Under the pieces are notes generated by a model that worked only from the letters and a program-made list of their open reading frames with translations, did no database searches and had not been told where the DNA came from. The position numbers and the translations under genes were made by a program. Below are positions 23,157 through 31,864 of a stretch of DNA of 64,000 bases, in pieces (the stretch's first letter is position 1; every line of letters begins with the position of its first letter). Origin of the DNA: Pegea sp. RAD2-039 (Eukaryota > Chordata > Thaliacea > Salpida > Salpidae). The stretch is from NCBI GenBank assembly GCA_034620365.1, contig JAQGEQ010000225.1:434001-498000 (forward strand), read 5' to 3'.

Positions 23157-23218
23157 GATTTGATTTGATTTTTTCAAATTATTAAGTTGAATATGAGACT
23201 GGCTTCAATTTCTGGTCT

Positions 23219-23225
23219 TTTTATA
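23219..23225 (-). promoter_or_regulatory. TATA box of the left secreted-repeat gene
   Basis: TATAAAA on the minus strand, about 63 bases before the ATG and identical to the right copy. It lies inside the repeated arm, so both genes share the same core promoter. Confidence 0.6.
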
Positions 23226-23393
23226 GTTTTTAAAATTGTTTAAATTTGTTTTTTACAGGAAATTATAATTGTGTGGGTGTTGTGTTCAAACAATTTAGTT
23301 AGAGGAATTAAATGGAAATTTCAAACGAACTTCCAGATCAAAGTTTGAACAAATATCTTTGATCTGAAATTATTTACTGATACAAATATTCTA

Positions 23394-24884
23394 TCAAATT
23401 TTCATTTTCAATTAGCTGATGTTGTTTATTTACTAAGATTATTTATTTAAATCTCATTTTTTTTCTACAAGTTTTAATTTTCTTTGATAAGAATGAAGAC
23501 AAGGACAAGAGGTGATCTACCTGCAGATACTTCAACTAAAATCAAACGCGTTAGAGAAGATGAGAAGAAACTTCAAGAAAAGCATAAAAGAGAAAAAAAG
23601 TTTGGATATCTATAGAAAATTATGAGATTTGTTGATCTTTTTTATTCTTCGTTTTTTTCAGCAAATTAATACAACATCGTTTACTAAGAACAAATTGAAT
23701 CCAGGAAAAATCAAGATGAAGAAGTACTTTCAAAGTCTTTAATTTTCAGCAGGACAATACACCTCCGCAATATGCAAACAAACCTCAACCTCTGTCATCT
23801 TTCCACGTTTTTTAGCTACTCCTGCTTCCTGTCAACTTTTCCTAAACCTACTCACTTTGTTAAACTTCACAAAGTAGATTTAAAAGTGAACCAAATGTTT
23901 AAGATATTATGTGATAATAGCAGATAACGGAAATGAATATCATTTTTCATTTTTTCAAACTCTTTATTTCCATTTTTGTAGTCTTAGATTCGATGATTAA
24001 AATATCTTTCTTACATAATTTCTTTTCTTTCTTGAATGGCATCACGAAATAATGAAATATTATCAACCAATATGATGAATAGAAAATCAATTTTATAATA
24101 AGTATGATTAATCTTTATGGCACAAATACTACTGAAAGTTTTAATGTTCAACTGAAATTGAAACTTTTTCTAACCTACTTTCTAATCATTTTGATAACTT
24201 TCAGTGTCTAATGTTGTCCACGACTTATGCATCGCACCCCAGCCAAACCCTTATTGCCATGAAATATTTTCCATCTTTTATCTTTCTTGGTTTAAAGTGA
24301 CTACTCGTGATTTACTTTCATCACTGAACTTACGTAAGCCTGTCAGCCTCAGTTACCTGATTAGTGACTGGCAAGCAAGCTCTCTAATTTCTGAGAAAAT
24401 TAAAAAGGCTTATGTTATAACATAAGAGCAGTTAAAATAAAAATCTAATTTTTTTTGTAACTGTATATAAGAAATTTAATGAGATCTACATCCTCGACAA
24501 GATTTAACAAAATATATGATTTATTTCAGGTGAAGAAGAGTACTTTGTTTCTAATTCTTTTTTATTCAACCCTTGTGTGATGTTGGTTTTTGTAAAAAGA
24601 ATTTCGTATAATTAGTTGGCAATGTTTAATCAAATATTAAATCAATATAAAATAACTTGTTCAAATTTTAAGCATTTTCTAAATTATTTTTTAACTGGTT
24701 TTAAAAGCAAATTTTCTACTCTAGTTTCTGATTGCTTTTATTGTTCTTAGTGAAAAATATAAATCTGAAAATTATTTACTTATTAAAAAAGTGGAAGTTA
24801 TTTAAGTTATTTGGATTAAATTCTATTTGAATAAGGTATTTGAATAAGTAAGTATTTATATCAATAAAGATATTTTATTTATTT
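23394..24884. other. Spacer of the inverted repeat, left part
   Basis: Single-copy sequence between the left arm and the LINE. It holds a short charged reading frame at 23493-23612. It also holds a fragment near 24733-24768 (TTGTTCTTAGTGAAAAATAT..) matching the right arm at about 30112-30147, and an unexplained reading frame near 24204-24425. Confidence 0.5.
23493..23612 (+). CDS. Possible small highly charged protein
   Basis: An ATG opens a 39-codon frame beginning MKTRTRGDLPADTSTKIKRV and continuing lysine- and glutamate-rich. A GT inside AAGTTTGG and a TTTTTTTCAG acceptor near 23661 would allow splicing to a short basic tail. Composition is unlike the AT-rich noise around it. I do not recognise a family. 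It may equally be a fragment of a gene broken by the rearrangement. Confidence 0.25.
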
Positions 24885-25077
24885 ATTTATTTCAATAAAC
24901 GCGAAGGATGGTTACCTGAAAAGAGCACCTCTCACTAACACACATTCTCACAAATAACATCTATTTAGCCAAAAATATAGAAAGTAAAAGATATTACACA
25001 TGGCATTTCGATAGCACTCAAAGCATATAAAGGTGAACAACTACATGGAATGTTAATAATATAAGAAAGAAAAAAAA

Positions 25078-26924
25078 TCACAGTTTAGAAATGACAATGT
25101 TGGCAATATTATAACGGTTCAACTTCTGCTTGAACAATGCGAGTGACTTCGACATGGCAATGCCTGATGGCAGCTGATTCCATGTATTAATTGTACGGTA
25201 TGAGAAAAAATTTGCTCTGACCAATGTACTAGGTGATATAGGCTTACTAAGGTGTAATGGTTGTCGTCTGAGCTGATATAACTTGAAGGAAGGACTAATA
25301 GAAAAGAAATCATCAAACTGAATGTCAATTAAATTGTGGAGAATTTCAAAAATAAGAATTAAGTCGTATTTAATCCGTCGGATTTCCAAAGTATCTAAAT
25401 TAAAGAGACTGATACGATGTTTTTTTTAACTATCATATTTAATATTAAGTTTCCTACATACTAATCTTGTAAATGTGGCTTCAACAGGTTCGATTTTTTT
25501 GATATCACTAACTTGATATGGCATCCATGCACTGACATTGTATTCTAGAATTGGACGTACGTACAATTTGAAAAGATTGATAAAAAAGCATGGGTTCTTA
25601 GAACTAAAGGTCTTTATAATAAGGAAGACAAGGTTGATTGATTTTCCAAAGATTTTGGAAACATAATTTCGCCATTTAAAGTCAGATGATAGAGTAATGC
25701 CAAGGACCGAAGATATTCATTGAATAATAAATCTATTGATGGAGTATTGGTTCAAGCAATTTACAGCTGGTTTACGAGAAAAAGTTATAAGTACAGACTT
25801 TGTGGGCTGGATTCTGAGCTGCCAATTCGCAGACCAGTCTTCTACAGTGTGCAGTGTAGTTTGAAGTTTTGAAGGATTACAAGATAATAGCTTGATATCA
25901 TCTGCATACACAAACACTCTGACATCATCTACTGCTACTAATCTTCAGATGATGTCTTCGATGAAAATTAAAAAGAGAAGGGGACCCAGAACAGAACCCT
26001 GAGGAACAACACTAGTGATTTGACTAGAAGTAGATAAAGATCTTTCTACACGAGTTTGTTGGGTTCTACCTGATAGGTAATCTTCAATCCACTGTAAAAT
26101 AAAGCTGTTGATTTTTAGGTTTTTCAATACAGTAACGAGCTTAGTGTGTGGGACAGAATCAAACGCTTTAGCAAAATCGAGCTATACGATGTCACAGGAG
26201 TATTACTTTCATAATGGGATGTAAGTTCATTAAGAAAAGTGAGATGTTGAGTGAGGGAAGATCTCCGTTTCACAAAGCCATGTTGGACATCCGATATTAG
26301 ATGGTGCTCCATCAGATGACTGGTCATATGATTGTGAATGATATGCTCTTGAGTTCTGCAGATAACTGAAGTCAGCGAAACTGGTCTGTAGTTAAGTTCA
26401 GTGTTTCTGGGACCCTTTTTATGATTTGGAGTAATAATAGCTTTCTTTCAAATTTGTGGAACTCTTCCTCGCCTTAGAGTCATGTTAAAGAAAAGCAATA
26501 AAGATAGTGATAAAGAGGAATTATTTTTTCTTAAAAACAAAGCTGAGATCTGATCTGGGGTGTTGGAAACTGATGATTTTAAAGAAGAAATAGACTTAGA
26601 TACCATATCGACCGTTATGTCAAGATCTACCATCTCAGAGACATTTGTAAGAATGTCGGAGTAGGAGAGAGAAGGAGTATTATTATCATCGGTTATAAAA
26701 ACGCTATTAAATTGATTGTTTAGCAACTCGGCTATATTTTCTGGTTCCATCACAAGCTGGTCGCTGTTATCAAGTAAGGGAAGTATTTGAGATCTCGTCT
26801 TAAGCTTGCGATTTATGAAACCAGAAAACGTTTTATTGCAAGGTGAAGATAAAACTGCACTTTCTCTTCCCAAATAGAAATTAGAAATAGATTTCTTGTA
26901 AACTATACAAAGATCTTTGTACAT
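25078..26924 (-). pseudogene. LINE ORF2 reverse transcriptase (fragmented)
   Basis: Open pieces in shifting frames at 26924-26448, 26327-26124, 26127-25945, 25917-25717 and 25389-25078. They carry, in order, the linker, GFVKRRSSLTQHLTFLNEL, VPQGSVLGPLLFLIFIEDI, VFVYADDIKLLSC and the C-terminal TINTWNQLPSGIAMSKSLAL. The order and motifs are those of CR1-clade reverse transcriptases. The catalytic YADD is intact but the ORF is not. Confidence 0.85.
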
Positions 26925-27201
26925 TGATTTGATGGAAGGGTCTGTTTTAGTTTGTTTGTATAGGAGGTTTTTTAAATGTTGTAAATTCTTTAAATTTTTA
27001 GGAAAATGTGTTTTTTGTTGGCTCTATAGAAAGGTATTAATTTTTCGATTGGCTCTTTAACGATGTTAGTAAACCTTGAGTAAATAGTATTGATGTCTTC
27101 GGAAGAGTTGAAAACAGAAATTCAGTCTACATCTGATAGAAACTTGTTAATGCCATTATAATTTCCACAGTAAAAATTCCTTTTGCTTAAAGTTTTAATG
27201 T

Positions 27202-28092
27202 TCATAAAAAAGTTTGGTGGAGCTTGAATTCAATCATATTGTGATTGCATGTCAAAGCAAAAGGTTCTTTTTGATCAACGTCGATAATGTTCTCGGGTTT
27301 TGATGTGATAAGAAGATCCAAAGTATTATCACTAACTTGGGATAGAAAAGTAACCATCTGAGATAGATTATTGGCATTGAGGAAGCTTACAAAGGCATGA
27401 CTTAGAAAGGGTGAATTAGTATTATCGCTATCCAAGTTAAACAATTTTCCACTAAATGCTAAATTCGGGTTATTCCAATCAATTTTACCAAAATTAAAAT
27501 CCCCCAAGATATATAACTCAGGACACACAACAGTCTTCAGAGCCTTCAATAAGGCCTTAACAGTAACCTCATCATTAGTTTTAGAGGGTGGTAAGTAGGT
27601 ACATACAAAACGAGAAAATTTGGACCTTGAGTAATGAAAATCAAAGACGATAATCTCAAACCCTGGATATTTAATGGGATCGATCTGAATTCTAGAGATC
27701 TTGGGTGCAAGCGATATTTTGTAAATTACGCAAACACCGCCGCCTCTATCATACAGTCTATCACAACGCAAAACACAAAAAAGATTACCGTCAACCAGAA
27801 AAGAATCAGGATAAAACGGTTTCAACCAAGTTTCAGTAATAAAAACAAATGTGAAATCTTGGGAATGCAAAAGAGCTTTCAATTGAACATTTTTGTAAAT
27901 AATCGACCTTGCGTTGAAGAACATACCTAATGTGATAGAAGAATTATCTTTTTGATGCTTGTGAGATTTGATGATGGGCTTCTGTAAATTGATATCTTGG
28001 GTATTAACAATTGTGTCCGGAGAGAATGTGAAAAAAGAAGATGTGGGTTCAGTGATTATTTGCCACTTCCGTTTTTTGAAAAACATTGACAA
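27202..28092 (-). pseudogene. LINE ORF2 endonuclease domain
   Basis: A 296-codon open segment encoding an APE-type endonuclease, which nicks target DNA for retrotransposition. Visible motifs are MFFNARSI (catalytic asparagine), ITETWL (metal-binding glutamate), GGGVCVIY, LGDFNFGKIDWNN and, near the end, TCNHNMIEFKL, where the usual catalytic SDH has become CNH. Its start overlaps the end of ORF1. It is separated from the reverse transcriptase by stops. Confidence 0.85.
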
Positions 28093-29050
28093 TTCTTAAG
28101 GCCCATCGTGGACCTCGAACTTTGTATTTGAAATCAGTTGGTTGTTCCTTCTGATTTCGCTTATACGCTTCTTTTAGAAGACGCTTATTTTCTAAGCCAC
28201 CATTTTCACACATGTCACGTGCTACTTTAATGTGCTCGAATTTTTTCTCAAGCTTTAGCTTATACAGCTTGGCAAGAAACTTGCGTTTGTTCCAATTTTC
28301 CTGAAAGGATACTTTCAGCGGTCTTTGTTGATCTGAGCTTTTTGCTCAAAGTGTAGTCATTGATACTTTTGGAACGTCCACAAAATCAAGGCTTTGAGAG
28401 CACATTTGATTAAAAAACTCACTGTCATCATCTTTATCAGTCTCAGAGACATTAAAGATGATGACATTGTTTTCTCTGTCCTAACGGTCTAAAGTGAATT
28501 TTTTGTGCGTGTCGGTGACCTTCTTGGCAAGAAGCTGAGCCATGTTAGCATTTTTGTCGGAACTGGGATTACCGACCACCGAGGTTCATGTTACTTGTTT
28601 CTTTGTAGAGGCATTCAGTTCGTCCATTGATTTAGACAAACTAGATACCTTCTCATCAATCTTGGCAACATCTTTGGTAATTTCCGATTTAAGTTTTACT
28701 AATTCAGCAGATACAGATTTGCTGATGTCTGATAAAAGGTTTTCATCAGAATTGGTTGAGGGAGCTGTTGTGTCCACGGTTCTACATTTAATGCAAAACC
28801 ATTTAAATCCCATTTGCTTCATCTGGTTTTTATCAAACATATCATACATTTTCTTGCTCTCATCACTACAGGTGAGATGAAAGCAGGAGAGACATTTAAA
28901 GCATTCAATTACCGGATCTTCACCAGAGCAAATTTTATTACAGGATTGGCAATTATAATCTTGCTTTGATGAAGTCGGTTTTTCAGGATTTTTCTTTACA
29001 GTAGACCGTAAGGTCTTGCCACTTTTATGTGAATCCAGCATAGTTTTCAT
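28070..29050 (-). pseudogene. LINE ORF1: PHD-like zinc finger, coiled coil and RRM-like region (broken)
   Basis: The frame from 29050 to 28586 encodes a PHD-like finger (CQSCNKICSGEDPVIECFKC, then CFHLTC and WFCIKC) and a lysine/serine/glutamate coiled-coil stretch. After a frameshift it continues with DRENNVIIFNVSETDKDDD and RPLKVSFQENWNKRKFLAKL, which look like the RRM and C-terminal RNA-binding parts of LINE ORF1 proteins. At least two in-frame stops interrupt it. In active elements this protein binds the element RNA. Confidence 0.75.
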
Positions 29051-29363
29051 AAAAAATTTTTACTGTCACCAATCACAGTATATATACTATACAAATCACT
29101 TCCTATAAATTAACTATATCACAGCTTATAATCAGTTTTTCATTTAGAATATAACCTATAACCTGAAACTTATTCAAATAGAATGTATCATAAATTAGAA
29201 TATTTGTATCAGTAAATAATTTCAGATCAAAGATATTTGTTCAAACTTTGATCTGGAAGTTCGTTTGAAATTTCCATTTAATTCCTCTAACTAAATTGTT
29301 TGAACACAACACCCACACAATTATAATTTCCTGTAAAAAACAAATTTAAACAATTTTAAAAAC

Positions 29364-29370
29364 TATAAAA
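29364..29370 (+). promoter_or_regulatory. TATA box of the right secreted-repeat gene
   Basis: TATAAAA lies 63 bases before the ATG, at a spacing that fits a short 5' UTR of about 35-40 bases. Confidence 0.6.
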
Positions 29371-29432
29371 AGACCAGAAATTGAAGCCAGTCTCATATTC
29401 AACTTAATAATTTGAAAAAATCAAATCAAATC

Positions 29433-30668
29433 ATGTCAAAAGTTACTTTCTGTCTAGTTTTCTTCCTCGTGGTTTTCACAGCTCAAGCATTCCCTGTTTC
29501 TGACATGGATATTGAAGAAGAAGGTAACAACAAATAATTATATGTACAACTAGTTATTTAAACTTGAACTTATTTTCTAGAACCTCAAAAAGATTTTCTT
29601 ATTGGGTAAGTTACTTTCTGATTATTTCCACATCTGGTTTGAAATCGAAATTAAGTTGTGATAATATGATTTTATATTCAAGACTTCTTCATCATGCTGC
29701 TCATGGAGTTTTAAATCTTGCAGGTGGTGCTGTAGATCTTACAGCTGGAGTTTTGGGAGATGAAAACAACAAAGATGCTGAAGTTGAAGGTAAATGATTA
29801 ATTAATAATTTCAAAAAAAGACTATAATCTAAATAATATTATATCCTTTCTCCAAAGATCATCGTTTCTATCGTCTTCATCATCGCGTTCTAGATCCACT
29901 TTTTACTAGAAATGTTGAAGACCTTCGTAGACACGGAGATGAAGAAAATAAAGATGTTGAATCAGAAAATGCTCCTGCAGTCAGTCAAGATAAAGAAAAT
30001 GGTTAATATTTGTTTAACTCTTTAGTCATTCAGTAGATAAAATGATTGCTTCAAAAAATAGAAATTTTTCTAATAGATTTAAAGATCATTAATGATTTAT
30101 TGCTAGGCACTAATTGCCTTTAATGTTCTTAGTGAAAAATATAAATCTAAAATAAAAAAGTCTTAAAGAACTTCTTTAAAGTTTAAAAATTAATCTAAAT
30201 GAAAAAAGTTGAATTTCAAGAATTATAATTTTCAATTTTCTGTTTCAGATGATGACCTACTTATTGGGTGAGTTTAAGAATAAAAGTGTGATTAAATGTT
30301 TTGATTTAAGTATTTTTTACATCATTTTCAAACTAAACTTTATTTTTTATGTTTTAGTTTTTAGTAAAACATTCAAAGATCGTTTATTTTAACGTTTTTT
30401 AAATCACAATTAAATTTTTTTATACAATATTTAAGTTGTGATAATATGATTTTATATTCAAGACTTCTTCATCATGCTGCTCATGGAGTTTTAGATCTTG
30501 CAGGTGGTGCTGTAGATCTTACAGCTGGAGTTTTGGGAGATGAAAACAACAAAGATGCTAAAGTTGAAGGTAAATGATTAATTAATAGTTTCAAGAAAAA
30601 CTTCAATCTAAATACTAAAAAAAATATTTTTTTAATTTGCAGAAAAAGCAACTGAAAAGACTGAATAA
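29433..30668 (+). CDS. Secreted repeat protein, 172 residues (right copy)
   Basis: Unrecognised gene. Exons are 29433-29523, 29581-29605 (25 bases), 29683-29789, 29858-30001, 30249-30267 (19 bases), 30463-30569 and 30643-30668; phases agree and total 519 bases. The product has a clear signal peptide ending near TAQA, then three modules. Modules 1 and 3 are almost identical and begin LIGGLLHHAAHGVL, followed by a glycine/alanine-rich hydrophobic stretch and GDENNKDA. The middle module is diverged and basic (HRFYRLHHRVLDPLFTRNVE, then RRHGDEENKDVE). Each ends in an acidic linker. There are no cysteines after the signal peptide. Architecture resembles precursors of helical peptides, but this is inference from shape alone. 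Exon 4 could instead end translation at GGT TAA (30001-30006). Confidence 0.78.
29652..30593 (+). repeat. Internal duplication within the secreted-repeat gene
   Basis: The block 29652-29813 (intron end, exon 3 and following intron start) recurs almost identically at 30432-30593, including non-coding flanks such as GTGATAATATGATTTTATAT and the donor side GTAAATGATTAATTAATA. The exon was therefore copied as DNA together with intron sequence, recently enough that introns still match. The mirror arm has the same duplication. Confidence 0.9.
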
Positions 30669-30745
30669 ATCACTTCAAGGATAATCACTTCAAAATTCTT
30701 CTCAAGTCAATCTATAATATTAAAACTAAAATGAAATCTGTTAAC

Positions 30746-30751
30746 AATAAA
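30746..30751 (+). terminator. Poly(A) signal of the right secreted-repeat gene
   Basis: AATAAA 77 bases after the stop codon, within AACAATAAAAGC. Confidence 0.6.
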
Positions 30752-31864
30752 AGCTCATAAACTTAATTGCTTATATTTGAAAGTAAGAATGATTTAGTTT
30801 GAAAGCAAACATCACAGGCTAGTCAGCTATTTTATTTACTACTAAATGAAATAAATTGTAGAATTTAAAATCATTTTATTCGATTTCTTTTTGAAAGGCT
30901 TTTATGGAATTACTAAGATCAGTGCTTTTGATTATGTCTTTTGCTGCTAAAGATGTGGAGCAGTAGTTGTAGTAAAGACTGTTCTATTGATCAAATGTTT
31001 CTAGATGTTGAATTCAACTATTCTTTAAATCATCCGTCTTATATAATTCTGTAGTGATTGTTGCTAAAATATTAGTCATATGTCTTAGTAATTAGTTACC
31101 TACACTCGATAAATATGTCAATATGATTAATTTACAATTGATATGATATCAGTATTAAAATTAAAATGCTTTTGTTGTAGTTTTATATCATGTTTGTGTA
31201 AAAGCTCTCAAATTTAGATTTTGTTTTACAAAGAGAACTTGTGAATAATTTTAGTAGACATAAATATTTTTAAACTTAACTTTATTGAAAAGTCAATTTA
31301 GAAAATTTCTTATTTAGAAATAAAACCAGTAAATATAGTTGGTAGATAAATTTAATATTTATGAAAATACTTAATTATTCTTTACATCTTAATAAAAAGA
31401 AAGTTTATTGTTCATCTGCTTAAATAAAACCGTCAAATATTCTAAAAGCCATTTTGTTCCATCGATTTTATTTGATTATAAATTTATTAATTATTTTTTT
31501 ATTTCTCAAAGTCAGTGAAATTTTAAATTTTAGAATAATGTTTAACCGTAATGTAAAAAATACCACTAAAATTATTTTAAACTAATATAAAAAAAGCAGA
31601 AATTGTTTTTCTAAATAACGAATCAATTAATTTCTCAGCTAGCACTAAATGTGATTCATTTATTTTAAAAAGATTACTAAAAAAGATGACTTTTTAGATT
31701 TTATTATATTTTTAATCTCTTTTATTATTTTTTAATATTTATATAATTTTTACAAAAAAAATTTCATATTTGAATAATTTCAAAACAAAGTTTATAGTTT
31801 TAGTTTAACTTATCAAATATTCTAACTTTTATTTTTATTATAGATTTATAATTTTTTATTCAAT

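Larger units (their letters stand above)
21117..23393. repeat. Inverted repeat, left arm (2.28 kb)
   Basis: The reverse complement of this arm matches 29196-31472 base for base with only a handful of differences and no net length change: position x here pairs with 52589 minus x. It includes a complete gene with TATA box, all seven exons, introns and poly(A) signal. Outer identity stops abruptly near CCATCGATTTTA. Confidence 0.95.
24885..29060 (-). mobile_element. Nearly full-length, mutated CR1-like non-LTR retrotransposon (copy D)
   Basis: A LINE of about 4.2 kb on the minus strand: ORF1 (29050 to about 28070), ORF2 endonuclease (28092-27202), reverse transcriptase (about 26924-25078), then a 3' UTR ending in a (TTTA)n-type tail at 24885. 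The endonuclease has FITETWLKP, RGGGVCVIY and ILGDFNFGKIDW. The reverse transcriptase has VPQGSVLGPLLFLIFIEDI and the catalytic YADD box. Several frameshifts and stops split both ORFs, so this copy is dead. It is the reference for fragments A, B, C, E and F and sits inside the inverted-repeat spacer. Confidence 0.92.
29196..31472. repeat. Inverted repeat, right arm (2.28 kb)
   Basis: Mirror of 21117-23393. Inner identity starts at TAGAATATTTGTATCAG and outer identity ends at CCATCGATTTTA. The few differences are single bases plus one cluster of three. Confidence 0.95.

Noticed and set aside
24204-24425. 73-codon frame in the inverted-repeat spacer beginning MSNVVHDLCIAPQPNPYCHE
   Set aside because: More protein-like than noise but unrecognised, without splice partners that I could find; left out as a gene.
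27634-27930. Plus-strand 98-codon frame
   Set aside because: Antisense shadow of the LINE endonuclease.
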